Below are positions 1 to 11,807 of a stretch of 64,000 bases of DNA, piece by piece. The DNA comes from Abelmoschus esculentus (lineage: Eukaryota > Streptophyta > Magnoliopsida > Malvales > Malvaceae), in NCBI GenBank assembly GCA_035048815.1, contig JAUCBN010000007.1, positions 689,501-753,500 of the forward strand, in the 5' to 3' direction. The position numbers and the translations under genes are program-made. The notes beneath the pieces were generated by a model. It saw nothing but the letters and a program-made list of their open reading frames with translations, was not told the origin of the DNA and searched no databases. Each line of letters opens with the position of its first letter. Position 1 is the stretch's first letter.

Positions 1-540
1 CCACTTGGCAGCTTGTCATTGTCTTTAATTGATCAGCTCGGGTTACTTTAGTAAAACCCAATAGTTGACAGTTGACCTAATGTCAAGCTTGGATGATACT
101 GATACGAGCAAATCGAATTAATAACAAGTAAACCCCTAGACTAAATTAGAACAAGGCCAAACAAATAAATCCCAAGAAAATTCAAATGATTTATATAAAA
201 TAAAAATTAATTAAATCGAGTCGGATCCGAATCCTTCTATCTTATATGGGTCATATTAGAATGGAAAAACCCATATTTCGGACCGAACACGAGGGGCCAG
301 ACTCGAACAAGCAAAGATCGAGTCTAGTCCCTGCCCAATTGACGCCCCCCAGGTATACTAATATGGAGATCACACACTAAAATAATGTTTTTGAACATAC
401 AATTCGATACGATATATATACTACTCAGATCCCTCTCCATCCATAAAACGAAATATATTATGCGTTTAAACATGTTCGATCTCGTGTAAAACATACACAT
501 ACATAACATACTATTACATTGAAATAGTAAATGTGCTTCA
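1..540. other. Intergenic, no gene recognised
   Basis: AT-rich sequence with stop codons in all frames and no domain signature. The right end, about 500-593, is probably the 3' UTR of the minus-strand MPO1-like gene. I see no RNA gene, clear repeat or promoter here. Confidence 0.5.
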
Positions 541-593
541 TACCAGACAGCAGCAACTTACAACAATTTTAACATCATTTTCTTGGCATTAGC

Positions 594-2927
594 CTAAGAA
601 GCCTTTTTCTGTTTCTTCTCTTGCCACTCCTTGATTTCAGCTTTGATCTTCGCGTTCACGCGGGCATGAAATCCGGGATACGGTTCGTATCCGAATAACG
701 ATTGGAGAACCTGCACCAAATAAAGAAAAGGCTTAAATCACATTGATTATAGTTTTGGAAAAAATTGTATTCGTTCTCGTATTAAGGCAAAAGATACTTC
801 ACTTACCTCGAGCAAAACAAAGAAAGGAGCCATTAGAAGAGCTTGAACAAGATTGTCCAACAGCGCCGGAGCTCGTTTCTGCAACGAACATATTAATGAA
901 TGGTTGAAGCAAAACAGATAATTCTATATTATGACCATCACTCACCTCAAACACTCCATGGCCAAGAAATTGTCCGCCCCAACAAAGCACTTGAGCAACC
1001 AGCACAACCTGAACAGAAAGAACGAAGTTAAACTTCAAGCGAAAAACTGAACATTCGTAACCAAAAAGCACAATTGATTAAAAATTATCTTCACAATCCG
1101 AAAAGCAATAGACAACTTCCAACACAAGGAATTACACTTTTTCTTTTGCTCTTTGATTATAACCCGAGTTTTCTGTGCATTATTTCTTCTCCAGATTCCT
1201 ACTCACCATTTACAAACTCATTTGGCCTTCCACCACCACACACAACCGATCCATTACACAATGAAGCATTTCTAACTCTTTAACTCAATTTCTGTTCAAC
1301 TCCTCCAAATATTGCTTCTAGAGATATCTCTTAAGAGTAAGATTCACATGTGCACGAGCACACTTTGCTAGTGTTGAGCCATGAGTTTCCAATATGTCTA
1401 TGTTGCGTAGATTTCTCGATTTGGTACAAATTTAATAAATATTGGTTTCATGTACTAAGGTTTGAGGTTGAATAAAGATTTTGCTTTGTTATTGAGTGGG
1501 AGAGCTAAGAAAAGGAACCCCAATGAGACAGGTTTCTTTTATGTGGAACGGTGAGAGTTTGGGTTTTGTTGAGGTTTCCGGTGGCAAGCAATGTGCTTGG
1601 GGTTGTAGCTACGTTGGCTATCAGCTTGGCATTAACAACCATGGAAATGTTCTGACATTTCTCCAATGAGGTTTAGAAAAAAGTTGCATCCGGGCCAAAA
1701 GGACATTCCAAGAAACTTGAGATAAACTTGTGAATTTCACCCTAAAGAATGATTCTCCTCAAGCCAAAGTGTTAACAAATGCATCAACCGGTTAATCATA
1801 ACGAGAATCTTACCAATGAAGTTGTTAAGTGATAGATCAATATGGAACAAACAAAACAAAGATTGAACTTAGGAACTCATCGATGAACATGCTGCAAGAT
1901 AAGAAAGAGGAGCTAGTGAGCACGAGGTTGAAAATGTCGGGTAAGCTAGTGGAAATTAAGGACAAATGGTTGGGTCATGGGTGAGTGAATTGAAGGGTTC
2001 AAAGGAGCCAATCAGCTCAAGATTTTCCAAGTCTGCGAAACCAATATTCGAAGATAAACAGTCCACTCTAGGTGCATTGGTCAATGATTGAGTGCCACTG
2101 AGTTAAGCTAGCTTCTTTGAAGCCAAGTTGATGTTCACCAATGCTTTCAAATCAACGTTTGGAATATAGCTTAGAAACAAAGGCTCAACAAATGTTTGGT
2201 ATCGCCTAAGTATATCTCGAGTTTGAGGGCATTTATATGCAGAAAATCTCCGGCGGGGAGACTTAATGCCGTTCAGGCCAAAGCCATGGGAACCGGGAGG
2301 ACAACCATACCAAAAAAAAAGAGCAAAGGTTTCACCATTTTTATGCTCTGTAAGGAACAAAAGAGAATGAAATTTTCCTATCTCTACCATATTCCTATAA
2401 GAAATTACCCCAATCCTAAATCTTGTTTCTTTCAAACAGGGAACTCAATTCAACATGCAAATCAACAATATATATTAAAAATCCCACATGAAATCAACAC
2501 TATAAAGAAAAGAGATTCCAATCATTCAAACCAAAGCTGCTAATTTACACACAAGAAGAAGACAACTTACCTTCCAAGCCAGAGAATATCCCAGCTCTGT
2601 AGCAACAAAACTCGCCCCAACCCAGCAAGCTAAGCAGAGCAAAGCTGCCAAAGCCCCAGCTTTCTTATCCAACACTACATAAAATAAGGCAAGGAAGATA
2701 GCAAAAGCAGATCCATAGTTTAAAACCAAAGCATGGTTAAACCCATCAGGGAAAATCCCAGCTTGGGATAGATCATAGAATGGCGGAGTAAAGTAGAATA
2801 GTATAAGCGCTGTGAAAAATATTGGCCAAACAAATACAGTGTGTATGATAATGTTGATTGGGTTGCTATGATAGGCCCCATAAAACGCAAAATGGTTCTC
2901 CAGATCGAGCAATCCTGGCTTTCCCAT
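594..2927 (-). CDS. MPO1-like / DUF962 membrane protein (YGL010W family)
   Basis: Four coding exons on the minus strand: 2927-2571, 1008-946, 878-807 and 710-594. All have GT-AG borders and join in frame to 202 codons. The N-terminus MGKPGLLDLENHFAFYGAYH is the typical start of this family, with the early His residues that coordinate metal in yeast Mpo1. It is followed by hydrophobic segments around residues 25-45, 65-85, 90-110 and 120-140, so it is a multi-pass protein, probably of the ER. Yeast Mpo1 is an Fe(II)-dependent dioxygenase of 2-hydroxy fatty acids in phytosphingosine breakdown; transfer of that activity to the plant protein is inference. The C-terminus is Lys-rich (EWQEKKQKKAS), like an ER-retention tail. 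Length about 200 aa is normal. The first intron (about 1.56 kb) hosts a receptor-kinase relic. Confidence 0.88.
1630..2110 (-). pseudogene. LRR receptor-like kinase fragment, decayed, inside an intron
   Basis: Reading the minus strand, positions about 1850-1745 give IDLSLNNFIGKI followed by NRLMHLLTLWLEENH and then a stop. This is the leucine-rich-repeat signature of the short-LRR RLKs of the At5g67200/At3g50230 type. Upstream (about 2060-1985) a degenerate stretch reads like the family's N-terminal capping region (ELIGSFEPFNSLT). Several stops and frame breaks separate the pieces and no kinase domain is present. It lies within intron 1 of the MPO1-like gene in the same orientation, so it is spliced out with that intron. 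The family assignment rests on one good LRR and one weak match. Confidence 0.45.
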
Positions 2928-3002
2928 CTCCGGGAAAATGAGCTTTTCTTTTTAGCTGTTTGTTTCGATTTTCCGGGTAGATGTGGGAATCAGTGTAGAA
3001 GT

Positions 3003-3018
3003 GGGGGGGGGGGGGGGG
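3003..3018. repeat. G16 homopolymer in the MPO1-like 5' flank
   Basis: Sixteen consecutive G on the plus strand (C16 in the sense of the minus-strand gene), 76-91 bases upstream of the MPO1-like ATG, so probably in its 5' UTR or core promoter. Confidence 0.9.
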
Positions 3019-3077
3019 TCGAGTAAGGTTGGTGGATATGGCTGGACGCCTAGAAAGTAACGCCGTTTGCTTTGAGA

Positions 3078-3083
3078 CACGTG
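3078..3083. promoter_or_regulatory. G-box CACGTG (ACACGTGC context)
   Basis: A perfect palindromic G-box in ABRE-like context lies about 150 bases upstream of the MPO1-like start codon. G-boxes are bound by plant bZIP and bHLH factors; functional relevance here is inference from position. Confidence 0.4.
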
Positions 3084-3099
3084 CCGACTCTAAACTCAA

Positions 3100-4206
3100 T
3101 TATCTATTCGAACGATTAATTTGATTAATCCATCAAATTAAATTAACTAAATATTATTAACAAAACGTTTTAATCATTTATTAATTAACTGAACTATTTT
3201 TAAAAAAATAATTAAACCACTTTTTTTAAAAAAAATAATAATCAAACTAAACTTTTCTGTTTAAATTAACTGAATTAACAGAAATAACTATAAAATATTT
3301 ATTTTTAATAATATATATTTTTTAATTTAGTTAATTATGTTAATTAAATTTTTATTAATATATATTTAATTTGATTAATTAATTTATTTTGAATTATATT
3401 AAACGGTAAATAAATTTAAAAAATAATCATTAATTAATTTAATATTTAATTAATTGATTATAATTTTAATTCGATTGATTAATTTAATTTTAACCAAATA
3501 ATATATGTCCTTAATTCTCTTCCTCTACGGTTAATATTTCATATTCAAAACTTCAATTTTATTTAAAAATTAAATTCAATATATCTTTTTAATATATCAA
3601 CCAATAATTGATTATGTTTTTGTTATTTTAAATGAAATAAATATTCTTACTAAAGATATGATGTTTTCAATAGAATTCGAAGTTTTATCTGAGTACGATA
3701 TTATATAAATAATTAAATTAAAATATAGGAATAAATATACGACTATAAAAATAGATTGAATAATTAAACTGGAGTTTTATGGTTAAATAATCGACAATAG
3801 CAGAAATAAACTAAGAGACTTAAATGTTTAAAAATTTTAAGATAAATTTAAAATGAAGGTTATAATTTAAAGATGAAATTAAGGTATTTAAAAATTTAAT
3901 GATAAATTTAAAGTTGATGTAATAGTATAGGGATAAAACTGCAATATTAAAAAATTTAGAAGATAAATTTAAAATAAAATCTATCGTTTGAAGATTTAAA
4001 AAAATAAAATTATTAAAAAAATAAAATTATTTTTAAAAAATATATTATAAAAATATCAATAAACAAGTTATATAAATTATAATATATAGAGTTTATAAAA
4101 TTTTAAAATTTCGGATTATATAATATTATTTATACAATTTATATATTAAAGTAAATAATTGACAAAAGAATAAAAAAAATAGCTCATATTTAAATCTATT
4201 GCTGCT
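3100..4206. repeat. AT-rich intergenic with three degenerate ~60-bp tandem units
   Basis: No gene. Between about 3827 and 4000 a degenerate unit starting TTTAAAAATTTAA-GATAAATTTAAA recurs at 3827, 3887 and 3947 (spacing about 60 bp). The motif GGGATAAAACTGCAAT near 3930 resembles common plant dispersed-repeat debris. The rest is low-complexity A/T. Confidence 0.45.
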
Positions 4207-4280
4207 TGAGCGGATCAGGCCCAGGTCCATTTTAAATTAAATTACTATTTTAGCCGCGAAGATAAAAAGTAACAAATAAT

Positions 4281-4306
4281 AGCCCATGCGGGTCTCGAAC
4301 CTGCGC
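4281..4306 (-). pseudogene. tRNA 3'-end fragment (T-arm plus acceptor strand)
   Basis: The reverse complement contains a T-arm (GCAGGTTCGAGACCCGC) followed by ATGGGCT, nearly the same as the 3' end of the intact tRNA-Ile 96 bp away. No D-arm or anticodon arm precedes it, so it is a stub made by a local tandem duplication. Confidence 0.75.
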
Positions 4307-4366
4307 ATATCCGGCCCAGGTTCATTTGATACTGAGATTACTATTTTAACCTCCAAGATAAAAAGC

Positions 4367-4371
4367 AAAAA
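4367..4371 (-). terminator. Pol III T5 terminator of tRNA-Ile
   Basis: Five T residues on the minus strand begin 4 bases after the tRNA 3' end, a standard RNA polymerase III stop. Confidence 0.7.
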
Positions 4372-4375
4372 TAAT

Positions 4376-4449
4376 TGGCCCATGCAGGTTTCGAACCTGC
4401 GACCTTCGCGTTATTAGCACGACGCTCTAACCAACTGAGCTAATAGGCC
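4376..4449 (-). tRNA. tRNA-Ile (anticodon AAT)
   Basis: A 74-nt cloverleaf including the discriminator. Acceptor GGCCTAT pairs with ATGGGCC (one G-T pair). The D-arm is GCTC/GAGC, the anticodon stem TCGTG/CGCGA has loop CTAATAA (anticodon AAT, read as IAU), and the T-arm is GCAGG-TTCGAAA-CCTGC. A-box and B-box promoters are intact within the D and T arms. There is no intron and CCA is not encoded, as expected for a nuclear gene. An upstream tandem duplication copied its 3' end. Confidence 0.96.
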
Positions 4450-4454
4450 TGTTG

Positions 4455-5347
4455 CGTTAAATGTAGAAATAATTTTATTAAACATTAAATTTATTTTCCA
4501 CTTCCCAGGTTAAAACGTAACCCCAAACTCTGAATTAATCACGAAGTTCAGCATCACAAAAGCTACGCAACAACAGATTTCATGCTAACAAATTGGGCAA
4601 AATGTAAATACATTTTTATGCAAATATCAATTTAAAAAAATATTAATTGAAATTTAAATAATTTAATTTTTATTCTTAAATATAATTTAAAAAAAATGAA
4701 AAATATTAAAATTTTGTATAAATTGTATGAACAAATATGCACTAATATCCATCGATATCAACGGAAAAAAAAAGCCAAAACACACTGAAAACTTAATCGA
4801 AAAAAAACTCAAACAACTCGGATAAATATAAAGTATAGGTAGTGTGGATGATATATGTACCGATATAAAATATATCATTCATTTGACCAGACTGATTGAA
4901 AAAGGGTTCGATAATAAGCAAAAACGAAACTATAGGTAATATGGATAGAATTGTTGTTCCTCTTAGAATTTTTAAGATATAATATTTTAATTTTTTAGTT
5001 TAAATATTATTTAAATAAATTTTTATTTGTCTCAATTTTTATTTAAAACTTAATAGACTCTTATTTCTCTTGATGTTTGATCCTAGTTTCATCTCTAATG
5101 ACATATAATAAATTAGATGAACCGTGTACTTCTATTGAGTCGCAAATAGAGTAAACCGGTTGAACCGTTATTTAAAACTTTTGGTTCTACTAACTAAAAA
5201 AAATCAATTCCTATATTCACTATTTTTCCCAATTCAAACAAAAAATAAAATAAATTAATAAAAAGTACAAACTAAAATGAAAACTTGGAAAAATACTGAA
5301 ATGTTACTGCTTAGTACTTGCTTGTGTTGCATTATTATTATTATTAC

Positions 5348-5386
<39 letters not shown>

Positions 5387-5490
5387 AACACATGAGAAAT
5401 GTGAAATAATTAAACTATTTATTACCATCCCAAACTCATGAAAATATTAAAACCAAACAAGGTGACATGTGTATAGTGTACTGATATCAA
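4455..5490. other. Intergenic; (TTA)n microsatellite at 5331-5385
   Basis: AT-rich spacer between tRNA-Ile and the GDSL gene. It holds an ATT/TTA trinucleotide microsatellite of about 18 units with one ACT interruption at 5331-5385. The last 50-100 bases are probably GDSL 3' UTR. No gene seen. Confidence 0.6.
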
Positions 5491-5491
5491 G

Positions 5492-7420
5492 TTATTCGTC
5501 ACTGGGAGATGGAGCAATGTCGGGTTCTGGAGCTGGAGAAGGAGAAGGAGAATTAGCACCCATAAATCCGAATTTTTTTATAAGCTCTCTAGCGATGAGC
5601 TCGTTGGCACTATCCGACGGATGATACTCGTCCCAAAACACGTATTTACTACGATCTCCGCACAATGTCGATGCCGGTGTGCACGTGAGAGCTGGTCGGA
5701 TTCTTCCCAATGAACAGCATGGCGAATCAGCGTTGTCAAATCCTGCAAAGTTGTATTCAATCGTCACTAGATCATATGAAGATAATGTCCTGGAAAATAT
5801 AGCGACAAATTAAGAGTAACAGCGACGTTGGTTTCCGTCCCTAATGCCTAAAAAAACGAAAGAGTTTTGGTGACGAAAATCTATTTCAATAGAAAATTTC
5901 TTTGAAAATGTTCACTCTTGTAGCTTATAAGAAGGCTTTATTTTTTTTTGCTCTTGTAGTTTTTAAGTTTTTGTCCTAATTAATTCAGACAGAACCGCGT
6001 TGCACATCTAGTTTTGGTGGGTGAGTTTTTTAGCAAGAATTTTTTGTATGCACAACATGTGAAATCCGAGACTTGCTTAAGTTAATAGATTTAGAAGCTT
6101 ATACATGGTAAAGTTGAATTTTCACTCCTTAAAATGAAAAAAAATGTGATTTTATCATGAAACCGTAAAATTAAAAGTTAATACTTGATGAAAATTATGA
6201 TTCGTATTTGATTTTCTATTATTTTAACTTCGTCCCTGATTATGACTCACCGTATTTATAAGGATTACGAATCACGTTGTCTACAACATCGTAAGCGTCT
6301 CCGAACTTGAAGCTAGCATTGGGAAGTTGAGTTTCCAAATCAACTAATAACTTGCTTGCAGCTTTATTGAAGCTAAGAGCAAGCTTATTTGATCTTTCTT
6401 GGCACTTTCCGGTTGTACTTAGGACCCTTTGCAATGGTATGCAACCCATTGGTCCTAGACCAAACACCATTAATTTCCTTGCACCTAACTTATGTAATAC
6501 CTTAAAAAGACAAAAACATAGAGTTAATTAACATTATATTTGTTGATGGATGTAAGAAAAAACTAACTATTGTCTCCGATCAAGTGTGACTCGGATGACT
6601 GATTAATCGATTTACCAATAGTTGCTTCTGAAGCGTGGCCATCAAGTATTCGACGAAAGTTCGATCGTTGTATGTCCAGGAATCGGCGTAAACCGGCATC
6701 AAGTAGTTGTTAATGAAGTCGTTGCTCCCTAAAGCAACCACATAGCGAGCATCTTGAAAGAATTTATCGGCCTCTTGTTTCCCAAGTTTATTCTTGATCA
6801 ACTCGGTTGTTCCTCGAAATAACTCGATTTGCTTCCAAAGAGAGAATCTTTGAATCTGTAGTAATTTATAGATTTTTATTTAAAATTTATGATTAATCGA
6901 ATCGTTTGAATTGAAATCCGATAATTAAAATCGATAATTAGGTTTATATGCAAACTTACAAAGTATGTTCCTGTTTGATTCAAGATGCCACCTCCTCCGG
7001 AGGCAAAATTTACCCCATTTTCCAGTATAACTTTCTCATTCAAAGATGGATCCAAGAAAGCTGGTGGCCTTGGGAGACCTGTGCTGTCACCTGTAAACAC
7101 GAAAATCTCGAAAATATAAAATATCTTAAACACGATTATAATACGATGAAATATAATACGATACGAATATACATGTCACCTATTATATCAGCAACGGTCC
7201 GGCCATTGGTGAACCTTCCATTAGGCAGACCATTGCCGAAATCGATCCCATAATAAGGCAAACTCGCCTGAGCCAGGCTCATGTTAAGGTGATTGTTGTT
7301 ACCGACGTCGGACAAGGAATCCCCGAAAATGAACTGCACGACCTTGCCGTTACAACCACGGATGGCGACTCCGGCAAGGCTCACAACAAGTAGTAAGCTC
7401 AGTGCTGTCTTAAACTCCAT
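5492..7420 (-). CDS. GDSL-type esterase/lipase, secreted
   Basis: Five minus-strand exons: 7420-7180, 7090-6960, 6855-6616, 6500-6251 and 5742-5492, all GT-AG and in frame, giving 370 aa, the usual size for plant GDSL lipases. A signal peptide (about 1-25) precedes block I FGDSLSDVGNN (Ser35). Block II is the NGVNFASGGGG region, block III is GSNDFINNY, and block V is DEYHPS with Asp325 and His328 completing the SGNH triad. Such enzymes hydrolyse acyl esters in the apoplast or cell wall; the substrate cannot be read from sequence. Residues 352-370 form a Ser/Pro-alternating acidic tail (SPSPSPAPEPDIAPSPSDE), a likely Hyp-O-glycosylation module; a similar tail occurs in the At1g74460-type relatives I remember. 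No break seen. Confidence 0.93.
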
Positions 7421-7424
7421 GTTT

Positions 7425-9927
7425 TCGAGTGAAATGGTTATGGGTTGGATGGAGATTTTGGTGCTGTGAAGTAAGGGTTTTAAACCCTAAGGGAGATTTC
7501 ACTGTTGATCAAAGGAACATGTTTATTCCAAACAGCAAGAAAACTTTGAATATTATTGTCTGATGAACCAACTTTGTAGGGTTTTCAGACCTAATTTTAG
7601 CTAACCCTTTTCTTGTAACATGTTTTTCTTCTAACATGTTGATTGAAGGGAGACAAGCTTGGTGTTGCTAAGAAAATCGAGTGTACCATACCTTTGTTTA
7701 ATTACCATATTGAAAACAAATGTTACACTTAATATTAGGATTTGCAGCGATAAACTCTCCATATATAATTTAATATTTTGATAAATAAATTTATTATGAA
7801 AAAGATTTTTTTTAAAAAAAGCAATTTTAATTAGTATTTTTAACAAGTAATATTTCGTATGTTTGTATAAATTTATACAGTGACAATTTATTTAATATCT
7901 GATTATACCCCGATTTTTTTACTATAAGTTATATTATTTATGATACATATTGGACCTTATGAAGGTTCACCTAACATTTGGAGCCTGTTCCTTCAAATGT
8001 TGGGCGAGAATCTTTGTTTATTTATGAATAGAAATCTTAGGTCTCTTTTCGGTTTATTTATTTATATTTTATAATAAAAAATAAATTTAAAGTTTATGAT
8101 TAGATTTAAAGTTTTTCTTTAAGCTTTAAAGTTTAATATTTAAAAATAAAAAATGAAAACTAAAATTAAAATTTAATTTTTTTTAATGTCGAGTATGACA
8201 GACATGCTAAAATATATAAAATCTCCCGGTGTTTAATGTCTTTAAAATTTTTGAATAAATTCAGAATCGAGACAGGTTGGATTGTACTTTTACTAATAAT
8301 TCTTTTTAAAATATTTTTTAGATTCACAAAATTTGAATTCTAGAGATTATTTATAAGGTTTGGAGAATATTGTTAAGACTTGAGTTAAAACAATGGTTGA
8401 ATGGGTCTCTCTTTGATAATAAATCAAAAGAAAGAAGAAAACCCATAAGATATATCTGGTGGAAGATTAGACCTTACATTTGGTAGGGTTTTAAAAAAAT
8501 ATATTAAAAAAATAAAAAAATTTGAAGAAGTTAGAGGGAAAAATGGGGGAAAGGAGTGTATTTAAAAAATATTTAGGAGAATAGGTCGAAATGAATAATG
8601 TTTTTAGGCTTCGCCACTTGTACACTGTTGATTTCAGTTTAATCCAACGGATAATATGGACTTCGCCATTTACAGGTGACGAGGTCCAAAAAGCATTATA
8701 AATTTTAATATATTTTTTAAATTACTCTAAACTTACCTATTTTCCTAAATATAACTCTTCTTCTTCTAAATTTCCCAATAAGTGCTTAAGTATGTGGCAT
8801 AAATTTTAGGTGGTTAGCTCGACTTTTTTAGTATTATTTTGTAATTGAAGTCGAGTTTTGAACAGTTCTTAAAGAACTACAGTGTGCTTTGCGTATAAAT
8901 GTGAGAAATATTATGATTGAGTTTGACAATTTAGATGTTAGTATCATATGAAATAACAAAAGTAATTCGTCTTCTTCTCTTATTTGTTTATTAGGAATAT
9001 TATGCAAGAACATGAACATGTAGTCTTACATATGTTTAATATTCAACTGAATAATTACTTGGTTCATATTTTTTTCTTTAACTTAACATATACAATTTTA
9101 TTTTAGACCAAAATATTTTTTTTACGAATAAAAATTATTAGTCAATTAACTATAAACAATTTAAAATGACTTGACAGAATAACATATTTTAAGTTAACAT
9201 CTTTATCTACGTAACACTATCATATTAGTGTACACTGTCATATATATATAAATTTAAGTCATTTATTAGTGTTTAACTATTTTTATTTATAAAAAAATAA
9301 TTTTAACTCAAAATAAAATATTTTAAATTATTAAATTATTTCAAAATTGTTAAATAATGTAAACAATTTTACTATAGATTAGTTTGATGATTAACTGTTG
9401 TAAATTTTATCAGTTTGTTAAAATTGTTAATGGGCCGTTTAGGCTATTTAATATATAAGTCTACAATAATAATAGTGAATATATATATATTTTTTTTTCT
9501 GATTGTTTTAGATCTCGATTACACTGGGTTATCGATATTATAAAGCCTTCTTCTTTGTTTTTTTGATTTTTTTTTATAATTTTTTTTTTGACTTTATACC
9601 TCAACAAAACACCTTTAAAATCTTTTAAAAATATTTAAAAATAAAATCTCTAAATAAATATGTGGACCATCCCATATCCTTGTGTAACCAAAAGATCTCC
9701 CAACATCCAACACCATTTTTTGTGTAATAAAACATCATTTCTATGTTTTTTTTGTTGTTTGTGATGTGTGTAATGGGTGAACTCAGCACATCCAGGTCCA
9801 TCAGCTTTGTGTTTCATCGACTAATTCATATTTTAGTACTAATCAGATAAGTATACCAAATGAGTGAGATCAGCTTAAGATTTAAAACACTTTCATATTC
9901 CAAATGCACCATTCAGAGACTCAAAGG
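7425..9927. other. Intergenic and GDSL promoter region; no gene
   Basis: The first few hundred bases are the 5' flank of the GDSL gene (no clear TATA box). The rest is AT-rich with scattered stops on both strands. I find no domain, RNA gene or well-bounded repeat. Confidence 0.5.
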
Positions 9928-9935
9928 GTATTGAG

Positions 9936-10226
9936 TAGGGCGGGCAAGATCGAGTACCTGGCCAATTTTAATAGTATTAGTTTCGGTTCCGGTCTCGATA
10001 ATCACCGGTTCTTAAAAATTGGAATCAGTTTTAGTCTTGGTTATATCGGATCCTAAATTTTAAGAATCGGTCCCGTTATTGATGGGTACCGATTCCAATA
10101 CCAGGTATCCGTTTATGACCGGGACCTAAATTTTGGATCCAGTCCTGGTTCCGCTAGAACCAATATTAGATAAAAATCTACCGGATCTTACCGGGTCCAG
10201 GAAATCGAGTTTTTTGCCCACCCCTA
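9936..10226. mobile_element. hAT-like non-autonomous element, 291 bp
   Basis: The left end TAGGGCGGGCAA and the right end (reverse complement TAGGGGTGGGCAA) are inverted and match the common hAT terminal motif. Candidate 8-bp target duplications are GTATTGAG (9928-9935) and GTACTGAC (10227-10234), 6 of 8 identical. The interior is rich in CGGTTCC/GGTACC motifs and has no coding capacity, so this is an old non-autonomous copy. Confidence 0.65.
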
Positions 10227-10234
10227 GTACTGAC

Positions 10235-11100
10235 ACTTAGAAAACAAGCAAAAGACAAGATTTGAAACAATTATCAATTAGTTTAACGACATAAAATATT
10301 ATATATTTTAAATAAAATTTAAAAATTAATATATTTACATTTAAATTCTATATTATTTAAATAACTTTTAATCATTAAACATATTAATAGTAACATTATT
10401 TTACATCGATAATAATGGGTTTTTTAATAATCAACTTTTTAAAGAATTTTTAGCTTATTTAGGCATAATTTAATGGTTGTCAAATTCTCTATTTTTAGTA
10501 TTTGATAAGAATGATAAATTTATAATTTTGCCCTTAATTTATAATTATTTAATATTTATAAATGTTTAATCCTTTTAAAAATGTTCACAAATTTTCTTAC
10601 TATTTTTAATTCTTTACCAAAAAATTATTTTATCCGTATAATTTCGTCCTAATAAAAACTAAAGTATTATAAAATATATAGCTAAGTAGCTAACAACTAA
10701 ATGTATCGTATTTTTATTTATCATTTTACTCATATCAATTATCAATTAAATTTTATTAAATATTTTTTATAAATAATTAATTAAATTAATTTTTAATCAA
10801 CTCTTATCATTCATTATTAGTCGTTTATAAATATCTTAAAAAGTGTCGGAAAAGACCTAAAGAATACGACGCAACGCTTTAAATCTTAGCCGTCGGTTCA
10901 ACCATCGGTCACCATTATCAAAACGTGAAAAAACAAATCCAGACTCAGCTCTTTTTCGTAGATTCTTTTCCAAACAGCGGCGTTGTAGACGGTACACAGA
11001 AAGAAAATTATATTAAGAAAATCCAGAAAAAAAAACTGCTTACATTGCAGAAAAACATGCGGTAGGTGGAGGAGAAAACTTTTGGCGATTTGTTCGAATA
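10235..11100. other. Intergenic and upstream region of MDH
   Basis: AT-rich, with no recognisable gene or repeat. The last 200 bases are less AT-rich and include an inverted CCAAT motif (ATTGG near 11103) before the MDH TATA box. Confidence 0.5.
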
Positions 11101-11117
11101 TCATTGGTTGAGTTTAC

Positions 11118-11125
11118 TATAAATA
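11118..11125 (+). promoter_or_regulatory. TATA box of malate dehydrogenase gene
   Basis: TATAAATA about 100 bp before the 5'-UTR intron donor. It would place transcription start near 11150, just upstream of a 5'-UTR exon ending around 11219. Confidence 0.55.
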
Positions 11126-11807
11126 CCATAATCGCAAAACAGGGTCAGTTTTTCCTTATATATTATTGCTCGTTTGCCTTTTAAGCTACCTTTTTCTCTT
11201 GTATTCAGATCTCAAAAGGTTCGTTTCTTTTTCTTTTTTTTTTTTATATTTGATTGTTCATCTGGAGTTATGATTTATGAAATCTAAGATATGGGTTTTG
11301 TTTGGTTGTTCGAAAGTTAATCTGAGTTTTGTTTGTTTATCTGAAATGTGATCTGGGTTTGGTTTCTTTGATTGTTGGCGGATTGTTCATTGGGTTGTTT
11401 TCTTGGTAGAGGATTGAGCTGAAATATTGATTAGATCTGTTGAGTTCTGTGTTTTTTATTTGATTTATATGGGCTTTAAGAATATGGTAACTCGAACAAA
11501 GATTATGTTAGATTCGGATATGTTCGTGGGGAGAATTAGATTATTGATATAAAATATAAATTTTTTAAAAATATATGAAAATTTGAAAATTTTGAAGGAT
11601 AGAACTATCCCTAACACCCCTCGGACCATCTTTGATAAGATCGTATCGAAATCCACATATTTGAGAAGTTTATTTTGTCTTTTTGAGTGGAATTGTTGAA
11701 TATATGATGCAAGTACAATGGGGTCTTTGAATTTTTCTATATTGTGTAGGGATTTGATTTCAAGTCATAATAGCTCTGTTTGTTATTTTTTTGTTTCCCA
11801 GAGTGGG

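Larger units (their letters stand above)
4212..4401. repeat. ~95-bp tandem duplication covering the tRNA-Ile 3' end
   Basis: Copy A (about 4212-4306) and copy B (about 4307-4401) share GGCCCAGGT, ATTACTATTTTA, AAGATAAAAAG and the tRNA T-arm at an offset of 95-96 bp. Copy B runs into the complete tRNA gene; copy A ends in the T-arm. Confidence 0.7.

Noticed and set aside
2103..2435. 110-codon minus-strand ORF in the MPO1-like intron
   Set aside because: No family resemblance apart from its proximity to the LRR relic; probably chance or decayed sequence.
11718..11807. Upstream in-frame extension of the MDH reading frame (30 codons)
   Set aside because: It lies in a probable 5'-UTR intron ending TTTCCCAG at 11801, and the sequence after it already provides a complete transit peptide.
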